A stretch of 59,548 bases of DNA from Rubrobacter sp. (GTDB lineage: Bacteria; Actinomycetota; Rubrobacteria; Rubrobacterales; Rubrobacteraceae): contig JACDAJ010000077.1 in the NCBI GenBank assembly GCA_013695475.1, positions 1 to 59,548 on the forward strand, given 5' to 3'. The position numbers and the translations under genes were made by a program. The notes below the pieces were generated by a model. The model was not told the DNA's origin. It ran no database searches and saw nothing but the letters and a program-made list of their open reading frames with translations. Of this stretch, positions 16,854-24,999 are shown piece after piece. Position 1 is the first letter of the stretch. Each line of letters begins with the position of its first letter.

Positions 16854-17636
16854 TCATCCCTTCGCCCACGAGCGGAGGACGAGGTCGGTGAGTCCGGGGA
16901 AGAGGCCGACGGCGGCGGCGAAGGCGCGGTCGTGGAGGGACACGAAAACGTCGCGACCCCCTTTTTCGGCGGCGCGGGCTATCTTTTCGGCGACCTTCTC
17001 GGGCGGCACGCCGGAGGGTCGCCATCCGCGCTTCTCGTTCGATGTGCGCCGCGAATTGTCCCGGAAAGAGGTTTGCGTCGTGCCGGGATACACGGTGGTG
17101 ACGGATATTCTGCGTGAGGCGAGTTCCACGCGCATCGCGTCCGAGAGAGCATTCAGCGCGAACTTCGAGGACGAATACCCGCCGACCATCGGGATGGCGC
17201 GAAGCCCGACGACCGAGGAGACGTTTATGATGCGCCCGCCCCGCTCCATGAACGGGAGCGCCGCTTGAACGCAGTTCACCGCCCCGATGACGTTCACCTC
17301 GAAAAGGTGCCGGAGGTCGTCGGGGCGAAGCTCGGAGACGCGCCCCGAAAGCCCGAGTCCCGCGTTGTTCACGAGGATGTCCACGGAGCCGAAAGCCCGC
17401 GTCGCGGCCACGGACATCCTCTCGACCGAGGCTTTGTCGGAGACATCCGTCTCGACGGCGAGGGCGCGCCCCCCGGAGGCGAGTATCTCGTTTTCGAGAG
17501 CCGATATTTTCTCCGCGCTCCGGGCGGCGAGGACGACGGATGCGCCTCGGCGGGCGAGTTCGAGGGCCGCCGCCTCTCCGATGCCGCTCGATGCTCCGGT
17601 CACGATGGCCGTTTTCCCCATCAAAGTATCGTCCAT
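16854..17636 (-). CDS. Short-chain dehydrogenase/reductase
   Basis: 260 residues. Classical SDR: cofactor motif TGASSGIG near the N-terminus, NNAG, the catalytic Ser in NVSSVVG, and YSSSK holding catalytic Tyr and Lys. A TVYPGTTQT segment after the active site is standard. The R in LAARSAEK after beta-2 suggests NADP(H) preference. ATG 17636 has GGGAG 4 nt upstream. The substrate cannot be inferred. It is divergent from the RDD gene. Confidence 0.88.
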   Translation of the reverse strand: MDDTLMGKTAIVTGASSGIGEAAALELARRGASVVLAARSAEKISALENEILASGGRALAVETDVSDKASVERMSVAATRAFGSVDILVNNAGLGLSGRVSELRPDDLRHLFEVNVIGAVNCVQAALPFMERGGRIINVSSVVGLRAIPMVGGYSSSKFALNALSDAMRVELASRRISVTTVYPGTTQTSFRDNSRRTSNEKRGWRPSGVPPEKVAEKIARAAEKGGRDVFVSLHDRAFAAAVGLFPGLTDLVLRSWAKG

Positions 17637-17781
17637 GATCTCCCGTCGTCGGGTTCGGAAACCTCCCGTGAATCCCCCATAAAATAGCAAAAATACGTAG
17701 TTTGAGTGATGTGGAAAACTCGCCTCGGGTTCATCATTGGAGACGGTCTTTTTGTGGACAAGCGAAAAAGGAGGAAAGACC

Positions 17782-18232
17782 ATGGCTGAAGTCACGGGAC
17801 CCCCGGTGGCGACGATGGAAGTTCACGTAACGGGAAGACGTGTTCTCTCGACCATCGTGGACGGCATAATTCTGGGCGTCGTCTTCGCCGTACTCTCGAT
17901 GCTTTTCGGGGAGACTTCGGCGAGCGGCGGGAGCGTGAATGCCTCGCTCGGGACGCTCGGGACGCTCCTTCTCACGGTCGTCGGCTTCGCTTATTTCATC
18001 CTCATGGAAGGGTATATGGGGCAAACTGCGGGGGAAGATGGTCGCGGGGATCAAAGTGGTCCGGGAGGGTACGGGCGAGGCTCCGGGCCTCGGGAAGGCG
18101 GCTATTCGAACCGTTCTCCGCATCGTTGACGGCCTCTTTTTCTATCTCGTGGCGTTCGTCATGGTTCTCGTGTCGGGCAAAAATCAACGTCTCGGCGACA
18201 TGGCCGCCGGAACGCTCGTGGTTCGAAAGTAA
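17782..18232 (+). pseudogene. RDD-family membrane protein, frameshifted in a G run
   Basis: The first frame gives an RDD protein start with AAGGAGG at 17769-17775: VTGRRVLSTIVDGIILGVVF, two membrane helices and FILMEGYMGQTAG. The expected continuation GKMVAGIKVV...GKNQRLGDMAAGTLVVRK is encoded in the +1 frame and ends at 18232. The two parts join at the five-G run 18030-18034; four Gs would restore one 149-codon frame. Both halves keep family residues, so this is either a recent mutation, a sequencing or assembly error, or (less likely) slippage. RDD proteins are small polytopic proteins of mostly unknown transport role. Confidence 0.8.
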
Positions 18233-18254
18233 AAATCGGGAAACATCGTCTCGG

Positions 18255-18285
18255 AGCCGGGAAATCGAAAGATCCCCGGCTTTTT
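18255..18285 (+). terminator. Rho-independent terminator after the RDD gene
   Basis: AGCCGGG (18255-18261) pairs with CCCGGCT (18275-18281) and is followed by TTTT. A second hairpin (GGGAGCCGG/CCGGCTCCC) lies at about 18408-18434, just before the next promoter. Confidence 0.75.
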
Positions 18286-18449
18286 CATGCGCGTTAAAGT
18301 GGTTCGGTTTTTGCGCCGACAACGAAGCCACGGACGGACACGGATCCGAAAACCCCGACCCATCTCTTCGAGATCTCCTTTCCCTCGAGCCGCCGTCCCG
18401 TTTAAAGGGAGCCGGTAGATCACCCCCGGCTCCCTCTCTCGTTCTCGGT

Positions 18450-18455
18450 TATATT
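18450..18455 (+). promoter_or_regulatory. -10 box (TATATT) for the flavoprotein gene
   Basis: TATATT ends 6 nt before the ATG at 18462, so the message should be leaderless. Confidence 0.55.
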
Positions 18456-18461
18456 GACCAT

Positions 18462-19031
18462 ATGGAGAAGCCCGAAAACGAGAAAACGAAAGTTCTCGTA
18501 TGCGTGACGGGCGGCGTCGCGGCGTATAAATCGCCCGGCATAATACGCCGCCTCCGAGAGGCGAGCCACGAAGTCCGCGTCGCCGCGACCGCCGCCGCCT
18601 TCCGCTTCATCCCGGAGGAAACCCTCTCCATCGCCGCCGGAGGCAAAGTCCATACCGACGATACGTGGTGGAAAGAATCGGGGCGGGTCGAGCATGTCTC
18701 GCTCGCCCGATGGGCAGACCTCGTCCTCATCGCCCCCGCGACCGCCGACTCGATGGCGAGGGCGGCCATCGGCCTCGGCGACGACCTCGTGTCCGCGACC
18801 ATCCTCGCCGGGGCGAAGCGAGTTTTGTGGGCGCCCGCCATGAACCCGGAGATGTGGGCGAACCCGGCGACGAGGCGGAACGTCGAGACTTTGAAAAGCT
18901 GGGGGCATCGCTTCGTCGACCCGGCGGAGGGGGTCATGGCTTCGGCGGAGGAGCTTCCCGGAGTCGGTCGGCTCGTGGAGGAAGGGGAGATAGTCGCCGC
19001 CGTCGAGGAAGCCCTCGGCGCGAGCCGCTAA
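18462..19031 (+). CDS. Flavoprotein, CoaC-like (PPC decarboxylase fold)
   Basis: 189 residues: the flavoprotein fold of phosphopantothenoylcysteine decarboxylase and Ubi/Pad enzymes. It has VCVTGGVAAYKS at the FMN phosphate end, VEHVSLARWADLVLIAPATADSMA, and APAMNPEMWANPATRRN, the substrate-binding motif of CoaC. The CoaB synthetase half found in bifunctional CoaBC is missing, so this is either a monofunctional decarboxylase or a CoaC paralogue. Its stop overlaps the convergent NUDIX gene by four bases. Confidence 0.85.
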   Translation: MEKPENEKTKVLVCVTGGVAAYKSPGIIRRLREASHEVRVAATAAAFRFIPEETLSIAAGGKVHTDDTWWKESGRVEHVSLARWADLVLIAPATADSMARAAIGLGDDLVSATILAGAKRVLWAPAMNPEMWANPATRRNVETLKSWGHRFVDPAEGVMASAEELPGVGRLVEEGEIVAAVEEALGASR

Positions 19032-19531
19032 ATCCCTCTCAAATAGTCTTTGAGCGCATCCACCGTACTCGGAAAGGCGATGTCGCTCCACGGAAGCTCG
19101 TCCTTCGGAAAGACTTTCACGTCCATCGTCTCGTCGAGCGGGGCGAGTTCCCCGCCGACGACGTTCGCGGCGAAGGATGCGATGGCCGGAATTTGCCCGT
19201 CGTACGAATAAATCCCGATGAGTCCGGTGACTTCGACGACCACGCCCGTCTCTTCGAGAGCCTCTCGTTCGGCGGCGGTCTCGGCTCTTTCGCCACGCTC
19301 GACGAAGCCTCCGGGGTACGTCCACAGGCCATACCCCGGCTCGATGGCCCGCTGCGTGAGGACGATACCGCCGTCCATCTCGAACAAAGCCCCGGCCACG
19401 AGCTTCGGCCCTTGATAGAAAACGAAGCCGCAATTCGGACATACGAGGCGTTCCGGCTCGCCGTCCTTTATAACCTTCTCGTCGAAGCGTGCGGCGCATC
19501 GGGGGCAGAATTTGTATTCGGGAGGGTTCAA
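19028..19531 (-). CDS. NUDIX hydrolase with an N-terminal zinc ribbon
   Basis: 167 residues. The N-terminal ribbon CPRCAARF...CPNCGF precedes the NUDIX domain. The NUDIX box is GGFVERGERAETAAEREALEE (19 conserved positions; the catalytic REALEE glutamates are present). This layout resembles NADH pyrophosphatase-like (NudC-like) ADP-ribose or NADH hydrolases, though the NudC SQPWPFPxS motif is not seen, so substrate is open. Confidence 0.88.
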   Translation of the reverse strand: MNPPEYKFCPRCAARFDEKVIKDGEPERLVCPNCGFVFYQGPKLVAGALFEMDGGIVLTQRAIEPGYGLWTYPGGFVERGERAETAAEREALEETGVVVEVTGLIGIYSYDGQIPAIASFAANVVGGELAPLDETMDVKVFPKDELPWSDIAFPSTVDALKDYLRGI

Positions 19532-19538
19532 GGAAAAA

Positions 19539-19790
19539 CTACGCGATCCACGTCATGACGAGGAAAAGAAACGCGACGAAACAAACAGCGAACGCGCTCG
19601 TCCGGAGGTATCCGGCGAGTCTCGTCCGGTCTTTCGGGAGAAGGTCGGCGGAGAACATGAGGATGAAGCCGATGCCGAGACATGCGGCGACATACCCGCC
19701 TCGCTCGGTGGTCCCCTTTCGAGGTTCGCGGAAGACCATGCCCCCGAAGTATTCCCGACAGTCGAATAGTTTTCCCACTGGTTCCTTCAT
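19539..19790 (-). CDS. Small two-helix membrane protein
   Basis: 83 residues from ATG 19790. It has two hydrophobic segments (about GGYVAACLGIGFILMFSADLL, shortened here, and FAVCFVAFLFLVMTWIA at the end) joined by a basic loop. TACAAT (19798-19803, minus strand) lies 7 nt before this ATG and overlaps an earlier ATG at 19799, which makes 19790 the better start. Function unknown. It abuts the NUDIX gene and is probably co-transcribed. Confidence 0.65.
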   Translation of the reverse strand: MKEPVGKLFDCREYFGGMVFREPRKGTTERGGYVAACLGIGFILMFSADLLPKDRTRLAGYLRTSAFAVCFVAFLFLVMTWIA

Positions 19791-19843
19791 GCGGTTCATT
19801 GTAAAGCAAGGAGCGCGGCCGTCATGGTAAAATCCCTGCCTGC

Positions 19844-19916
19844 GCGGACGTAGCTCAGTCGGTAGAGCGCCAGCTTCCCAAGCTGGAGGTCGCGGGTTCG
19901 AAGCCCGTCGTCCGCT
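19844..19916 (+). tRNA. tRNA-Gly (anticodon CCC)
   Basis: The acceptor stem GCGGACG/CGTCCGC has U as discriminator at 19916. The D arm is GCTCAGTCGGTAGAGC, the anticodon arm is CCAGC-TTCCCAA-GCTGG (anticodon CCC), and the T arm is CGGGTTCGAAGCCCG. CCA is not encoded. A TAAAAT at about 19828-19833 is a possible -10. Confidence 0.95.
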
Positions 19917-19950
19917 CCGTTTTTGGGTATCGGGCTTGCCACAAAGAGCG

Positions 19951-19982
19951 AACGCCGCCCCGGTTTTCGAGACGGCGTTTCG
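19951..19982. terminator. Bidirectional hairpin between tRNA-Gly and sdhB
   Basis: AACGCCG (19951-19957) pairs with CGGCGTT (19973-19979). It lies between convergent units, 35 bp after the tRNA and 33 bp after the sdhB stop. The T-tracts are short. Confidence 0.55.
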
Positions 19983-20014
19983 CCACAAAAGCTTTTGCTG
20001 AAACCCGGAGCCTT

Positions 20015-20851
20015 CTAATTCCCGTTCTTCGCCGCTTCGGCCTCGCGGTTCGTCATGGACTTCCGGCCACGTATCTTCCGCATCAGCCACTTCGCCGGAT
20101 CGTAGTATTCATCCGCGACTCGTTCCTTGAGCGGGATGATCGAGTTGTCGGTTATTTTTATGCCGACGGGACACACTTCCGTGCAGCATTTCGTGATGTT
20201 GCACAGCCCGACGCCGTCTTTTTCTTTGACGTCTTCGAGGCGATCCTGATTGTCCATCGGATGCATCTCGAGCCATTGGTTCCGCACGAAGAACCTCGGC
20301 CCCGCGAACTCCTCGTGCTTGTTGTGCGTACGCAAAACGTGGCACACATCCTGGCACATGAAGCACTCGATGCACTTCTTCGGCTCGTAAAGACGCTCGA
20401 CATCCTCCTCGTACATCGTGAACGGCGCCTGCTCGTCGGAGGTGAACGGCTTTATGCCCTTCGAAACCTCATAATTCCACGACACGTCGGAGACGAGGTC
20501 TTTTATGATCGGGAACGCGTGGAGCGGCTGGACGTGTATTTCCTGACCCTCGTACTCCTCGACGCGGCTTTTGCAAAGGAGCTTCGGTTTGCCGTTTATC
20601 TCCGCGCTGCACGAGCCGCAATGAGCCGCCTTGCAATTCCACCGAACCGCGAGGTCGTCTTCCTGTTCGGCCTGAATTTTGAGAACCGCATCGAGGACGA
20701 CCATTCCCTCCGCGAGTTCGACCTCGTATTCGACTTCCTTTCCGTCCTCCTCGGTGCCGCGGAAGATGTTCAGTTTCACGGTCTTCTTCGGGCCGTCGTC
20801 GGCGACGGCGGCGGCTCCCGCCCTTGCCGCTGAGTTTCCGTTCTCCGTCAA
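20015..20851 (-). CDS. sdhB: Succinate dehydrogenase iron-sulfur subunit
   Basis: 278 residues. The N-terminal 2Fe-2S domain has C73, C78, C81 and C93 (CKAAHCGSC...LLC). The C-terminal ferredoxin-like domain has CIECFMCQDVC and CCTEVCPVG for the 4Fe-4S and 3Fe-4S centres. It passes electrons from SdhA flavin to membrane quinone. It starts at TTG 20851, whose TTGA overlaps the sdhA stop with AAAGGAG upstream. It is the last gene of the sdhC-sdhA-sdhB operon. Confidence 0.95.
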   Translation of the reverse strand: MTENGNSAARAGAAAVADDGPKKTVKLNIFRGTEEDGKEVEYEVELAEGMVVLDAVLKIQAEQEDDLAVRWNCKAAHCGSCSAEINGKPKLLCKSRVEEYEGQEIHVQPLHAFPIIKDLVSDVSWNYEVSKGIKPFTSDEQAPFTMYEEDVERLYEPKKCIECFMCQDVCHVLRTHNKHEEFAGPRFFVRNQWLEMHPMDNQDRLEDVKEKDGVGLCNITKCCTEVCPVGIKITDNSIIPLKERVADEYYDPAKWLMRKIRGRKSMTNREAEAAKNGN

Positions 20852-22629
20852 ACTTTGGCTCCTTTCGCGCTCTCGTCGAGAAGCTCCGAGAGGTGGCCGG
20901 GCATCGGCGGTATTTCCCGGCGCTCGATCTCGACCTCTCCCTGCGGACCTTTCTTCGTGATGAAATTGATGCTCCCATACTCGTCCACAAGCTCGTCATG
21001 GTCGAGGCGCCACTGCGAGCCACGCTTCTCTTTACGCTCGATCGCGCACCGGACGATAAGCTCCGAAACTTGAACGAGATACTTTATATCCTGCGCGGTG
21101 TGCCAGCCCGGATTGAAGAGCCGGTTCCCCCCCACCTTCACGTTCGGCACCCGGTCCTTGATCGCGAGTATCTTCCCGAGTCCTTCTTTGAGGGCATCCT
21201 CGTCGCGAACCAGATTCGCATGCTCCATCATCACATCCTGAAGCTCGGACTGAAGGAGATACGGACTCTCGTCCTTGTCGCTCTTCGTACGCTCCATCGG
21301 ATCGAGGACACGGCGGATCTCCGTCTGCACATCGGCCTCGGGAATGTCCGTCCCGTGCGTATTCTGCTCGACGTACTCGACAGCCCCGATCCCCGCCCGG
21401 CGACCGAAAACAAGGAGGTCGGAAAGCGAATTCCCCCCGAGCCGATTCGCCCCATGAAGCCCCCCGGAACACTCGCCGGCGGCGAAGAGGCCCGGCACGG
21501 TCGTCGCGCAATGCTCCGGCTCGACCTTTATGCCGCCCATCGTATAGTGGATGGTCGGGAAAACCTCCATCGGCTCCTTCGCGATGTCCACGTCGGCGAG
21601 CTTGAGGAACTGCTCGTGCATAGTCGGCAGCTTTTGCATGATCCCCTCATACCCGAGGTGCGTGATGTCGAGATAAACCCCGCCATGCTCACTCCCCCTC
21701 CCCGCCTGAACCTCCGAGAAATTCGCCCGAGCGACGACATCCCTCGAAGAAAGCTCCATCCTCTCCGGGTCATAGTCGCCCATATACCGTTTGCCTTCGG
21801 AGTTTTTGAGAACGCCGCCCTCGCCGCGAACGCCCTCCGTGACGAGGAGGCCGCGGACACCGGGGGGCCACACCATCCCGGTCGGGTGGAACTGAACCAT
21901 CTCCATGTCCACCATCTCCGCGCCGATGTCGTACGCCAAAATGGCTCCGTCCCCGGTGCCTTCCCACGAGTTCGAGGTGACTTTGAAAATGCGTCCCCAT
22001 CCACCCGTCGCCATGACCACGGCCTTCGCTTTGTAGTGGATGAACTTCCCGTTCTCGCGGGTGTACGCCAATGCGCCGACGACGCGGCCGCTCGCGTCTT
22101 GGAGGAGCTTCGTGACCGTCGTCTCCATGTACACTTTCGTGTCGGTGGCGAGGACTTTCTCCTGCATGGTGCGGATAAGTTCGAGGCCGGTCCGGTCTCC
22201 GACGTGGGCGAGGCGGCGGTATGTGTGCGCCCCGAACGGTCTTTGGGAGATCTTTCCTTCCGGCGTGCGGTTGAAAAGGGCGCCCCATTGTTCGAGTTCG
22301 TAGGCTCGGTCGGGGGATTCTTTGGCGTGGATCTCCGCCATGCGCCAGTTGTTTATGAACTTGCCGCCCTTCATCGTGTCGATGAAATGCTGTCGCCACG
22401 AATCTTCGGGGTCCACATTCCCAATGGCGGCGGCCATCCCGCCCTCGGCCATGACGGTGTGGGCTTTTCCGAGGAGCGACTTCGTGACGATGCCGACGGA
22501 GAGGCCCTTCCCCGCGGCTTCGACGGCGGCTCGCATACCGGCGCCGCCGGCCCCGATGATGAGGACGTCGTGTTCGCGGACCTCGAAGTTCTCGCGATTT
22601 CTGCTTCCGTTAGTCTCCAAATCAACCAC
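20848..22629 (-). CDS. sdhA: Succinate dehydrogenase flavoprotein subunit
   Basis: 593 residues. The FAD-binding motif IIGAGGAGMRAA is near residue 26. AHTVMAEGGMAAA contains the His that carries FAD covalently, and catalytic-site segments include FHPTG and the HGANRLGGNSLSDLLVFG motif. It oxidises succinate to fumarate in the TCA cycle and complex II. It starts at GTG 22629, nine bases after sdhC. The family is shared with fumarate reductase, so reaction direction is not fixed by sequence alone. Confidence 0.96.
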   Translation of the reverse strand: MVDLETNGSRNRENFEVREHDVLIIGAGGAGMRAAVEAAGKGLSVGIVTKSLLGKAHTVMAEGGMAAAIGNVDPEDSWRQHFIDTMKGGKFINNWRMAEIHAKESPDRAYELEQWGALFNRTPEGKISQRPFGAHTYRRLAHVGDRTGLELIRTMQEKVLATDTKVYMETTVTKLLQDASGRVVGALAYTRENGKFIHYKAKAVVMATGGWGRIFKVTSNSWEGTGDGAILAYDIGAEMVDMEMVQFHPTGMVWPPGVRGLLVTEGVRGEGGVLKNSEGKRYMGDYDPERMELSSRDVVARANFSEVQAGRGSEHGGVYLDITHLGYEGIMQKLPTMHEQFLKLADVDIAKEPMEVFPTIHYTMGGIKVEPEHCATTVPGLFAAGECSGGLHGANRLGGNSLSDLLVFGRRAGIGAVEYVEQNTHGTDIPEADVQTEIRRVLDPMERTKSDKDESPYLLQSELQDVMMEHANLVRDEDALKEGLGKILAIKDRVPNVKVGGNRLFNPGWHTAQDIKYLVQVSELIVRCAIERKEKRGSQWRLDHDELVDEYGSINFITKKGPQGEVEIERREIPPMPGHLSELLDESAKGAKV

Positions 22630-22638
22630 CTGCCTGAG

Positions 22639-23403
22639 TTAGCCGCCGAAAGAAATCAACACGTAATCTTGGATCGTACCCGCGGCGATGAGCCTCAAGT
22701 ATATATCCGTAAACAAAAGCGAGAAAAGACTGTACCAAGCCCACTGGGGGTGCTTCGCGTTCAGCCGGCTGACGAAATTGTACGTCTTCCGGCGCGCTCC
22801 CCCGCCCTTAACGCACGAATAGCAGTTCATGTTCCCCCCTATAAGGTGGCGGAAGGAGTGGCACGAGAATGTGTACGCCGAGACGAGGATGATGTTCGCG
22901 AACCAGAGGAGCGACCCGACGGCAATTTGAACCCCGGCATCGTATGTGAAGACGGTTCGGAACGCCTCGTACCAAAGGAACGCGATGACGAAGAAAGAAG
23001 CGTAAAGGAAATAACGGTGGACGTTGTTGAGAACGAAGAGGGCCCGCTCTCCCCGGTAGTTCTCCGCGCTGCGCGGCTCTTTAGTCTGTGCGCTCGCCTG
23101 GCACGCGGGGGGATCCCAGAAAAACGCCCGGTAGTACGCCTTGCGGTAATAATAGCAAGTCGCCCGGAAGCCGAGTGGTATCCACAAGAGAAGCATCGGA
23201 GCCGTTATGAAAGCCGGTGCCCATGCCGGTGTATCCATTGTTGCCGTGAACGAGAAGAAAGGCGAAATATACTGCTCATATTGGCCTCCGGCGAAGACGA
23301 TCACCGCCGTCGAATAAATGCCGAATGCGATCAAAACCCCGGCGACGGTGAAAGGCTCGACCCACCAGGGCAACTTCTTCCAAGCGGCTGCGACGCTAGA
23401 CAA
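22639..23403 (-). CDS. sdhC: Succinate dehydrogenase membrane anchor subunit
   Basis: 254 residues from TTG 23403, chosen because GAGGGAG lies 8 nt upstream and the protein then starts SSVAAAWKKLPWWVEPF. Five membrane helices are expected. His residues within helices (for example NNVHRYFLY and FSCHSFRHL) are candidate haem or quinone ligands. It resembles the single anchor subunit of the Sdh1-type complexes of actinobacteria rather than the short SdhC/SdhD pair. It leads the operon. Confidence 0.85.
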   Translation of the reverse strand: MSSVAAAWKKLPWWVEPFTVAGVLIAFGIYSTAVIVFAGGQYEQYISPFFSFTATMDTPAWAPAFITAPMLLLWIPLGFRATCYYYRKAYYRAFFWDPPACQASAQTKEPRSAENYRGERALFVLNNVHRYFLYASFFVIAFLWYEAFRTVFTYDAGVQIAVGSLLWFANIILVSAYTFSCHSFRHLIGGNMNCYSCVKGGGARRKTYNFVSRLNAKHPQWAWYSLFSLLFTDIYLRLIAAGTIQDYVLISFGG

Positions 23404-23471
23404 TGCCTGAACTCCCTCTTCTAGGTGCCTGTTCCCCAAGCGAACTTTCTCGAACGTCGCTTGCAATCGGC

Positions 23472-23477
23472 AGTATA
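23472..23477 (-). promoter_or_regulatory. -10 box (TATACT) of the sdh operon
   Basis: TATACT on the minus strand would start a transcript near 23465, giving a leader of about 60 nt that carries the sdhC ribosome site. No good -35 is visible. Confidence 0.45.
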
Positions 23478-23535
23478 GAGGATTTGCACATGCCGTTTTG
23501 TGAAATGTTTCCGAAGGAAATAGTGAATAGTGAGT

Positions 23536-23557
23536 GGTGAATAGAAAACTATTCACC
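23536..23557 (-). terminator. Hairpin after rnpB
   Basis: GGTGAATAG and CTATTCACC form a perfect 9-bp stem around a 4-base loop, ten bases past the 3' end of the RNase P RNA. A direct copy of GTGAATAG at 23523-23530 flanks it. The following T-tract is weak. Confidence 0.55.
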
Positions 23558-23566
23558 CAAAAGATC

Positions 23567-23952
23567 CGGGTCGTCCCGTAAGCCGGATCCTGCTTTATCC
23601 CATCATCCATCTCCGGAGTTTCCTCCGGGTTTCTCCGCGGAGAAACTGCGCCTACCTGTCCGGCCTTTCGACCGGACTATTCTGGCTTGCTCGCACCGGT
23701 TGTTTACCTGGCCGGCCCCTCTCGGGGTGCCGCCGGTGGGCTCTTACCCCACCCTTTCACCCATCACCTGTGCCGGAGCCAAAGCCCCGGCCATCGGCTG
23801 GTCTGCTCTCTGTTGCACTTGACGTGGCGGAGGGCTTGCGACCCCCGCCCCTCGGGTTGTTGACCCGAGCGGCCTTTGCTGCGAGTCCGGACTTTGCTCT
23901 ACGACGGGGGACGCATCCCGCCGCCGCAGCGATGGGTCGGACGACCCGAACC
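23567..23952 (-). ncRNA. rnpB: RNase P RNA (type A)
   Basis: Minus-strand RNA of about 386 nt. The P1 stem pairs GGGTCGTCC near the 5' end with GGACGACCC at the 3' end. Conserved core pieces are present: GCAAAGTCCGGACTC (P4 and CR-I), the ACAGAGAGCAGACC region, and the terminal GGATCCGGCTTA. It matures tRNA 5' ends with the RnpA protein encoded at 40,839. The ends are estimated from P1 and the promoter. Confidence 0.93.
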
Positions 23953-23958
23953 CCGGGG

Positions 23959-23987
23959 ATTATACGGCTTCCCTTCAAACGAAACAA
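23959..23987 (-). promoter_or_regulatory. rnpB promoter
   Basis: On the minus strand TTGTTT (23982-23987) and TATAAT (23959-23964) are separated by 17 bp, a good housekeeping-sigma promoter. The start would be near 23952, which fits the rnpB 5' end. Confidence 0.8.
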
Positions 23988-24150
23988 AAGCCGCCGAAAG
24001 GCGACTCGAGTTGCGAAAATGCCTTTTCATCCCCTCGCTCCACTTCGTCAGCCGAGGCATGAGGCGGCGATCTTAGCGGAGAGTATCGTTTATCGGCGAA
24101 ATGCGTCGGACGAAAAATCTCTTCCGTGCGCGACGCTCACCGGCTGAAAA

Positions 24151-24501
24151 CTACGCGTCGCAGCGGAGGATGTATATCTTGTTTTGCGTGACGTGGAGTT
24201 CGACCTTGTCCGTTGCCCTCCACTGGCTCTTCCAATGGTCGTCCTCGCCGATCTCCGGGTCGAACCACACCCCCGGCCCCTCCGGCTCGACGACCCCCTC
24301 GAAAGACGAATAATCCGTCGGGTCTTGCAAAGGGGATCCGAGGCTCCGGCGGTATATGCCGTTCCTCGAACGGAACGACTGAACCGACGACGAACTCGTC
24401 CCGAGGGCGCTTGCGATCCATTCGTCGCTCCGACCCTCCTCCACCCAACGCTGGATGTCGTCTATGAACTTCCTGAGCGAAACTCTTTGATTTATACCCA
24501 T
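24151..24501 (-). CDS. Small helix-turn-helix-like protein, function unknown
   Basis: 116 residues. Residues 8-50 (LRKFIDDIQRWVEEGRSDEWIASALGTSSSSVQSFRSRNG region) look like a Cro/homeodomain-type helix-turn-helix: a helix, then DEWIASALGTSSSSVQ, then a recognition helix. The C-terminal half is acidic and beta-rich with Trp residues. It could be a regulator or a DNA-associated protein. No family is recognised. Confidence 0.65.
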   Translation of the reverse strand: MGINQRVSLRKFIDDIQRWVEEGRSDEWIASALGTSSSSVQSFRSRNGIYRRSLGSPLQDPTDYSSFEGVVEPEGPGVWFDPEIGEDDHWKSQWRATDKVELHVTQNKIYILRCDA

Positions 24502-24624
24502 GTTCTTTACACCGCCTTCAGCAACGACATAACTATACTATAAAACGAAACCGCGCCAAACGCGAATCCACCCGTAATTACGTAGCCTCGATCACACGGT
24601 TTCCGGCAAACGCGAACCCGCGGA

Positions 24625-24630
24625 TATAGA
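24625..24630 (+). promoter_or_regulatory. -10 box (TATAGA) for the 96-residue membrane protein
   Basis: TATAGA ends 8 nt before the ATG at 24639; another leaderless-type arrangement. Confidence 0.4.
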
Positions 24631-24638
24631 CTTCCTCC

Positions 24639-24929
24639 ATGGAGACTCTGCTCGAAATAATAGTGGCCGTTTTGCGGCTCGTGCCGCTCATCCTAATTTT
24701 CTACATCCCGTCCCTCATCGGAATTGCGATATGGAGCGAGAAGGGCGAAGCCTACAAAGTGAAAGCTGGAATATGGCTCGCCATCGGATTCGTCGGCGTA
24801 GTCATCGTCGAGGTCGTCTTCCGCCACGTCTCCTTCGTCCAAGTCGCCTCGACCATCGGCGTCTCGGCCTTCCAATTCGCCGTCGCCCTCGCCCTCGCCA
24901 CCCTCACGGTATACAAGCTCGCCGATTAG
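24639..24929 (+). CDS. Small integral membrane protein
   Basis: 96 residues with about three hydrophobic segments (LRLVPLILIFYIPSLIGIAI, AGIWLAIGFVGVVIVEVV, and FQFAVALALATLTVY) and a short charged loop SEKGEAYKVK. No motif identifies a function. It is convergent with the hydrolase gene; the 70 bp between them hold GC-rich inverted motifs (GCGCTTCGCGC). Confidence 0.6.
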   Translation: METLLEIIVAVLRLVPLILIFYIPSLIGIAIWSEKGEAYKVKAGIWLAIGFVGVVIVEVVFRHVSFVQVASTIGVSAFQFAVALALATLTVYKLAD

Positions 24930-24999
24930 CGGATCGTAACGGCTCGGCTTCGCCGCCCGCGCTTCGCGCTCACCATTCATACCGGGCGCGGCGGATTCA

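Noticed and set aside
23567-23952. Open frames across the RNase P RNA gene
   Set aside because: The sequence has the conserved RNase P core and its own promoter; the frames have no coding character.
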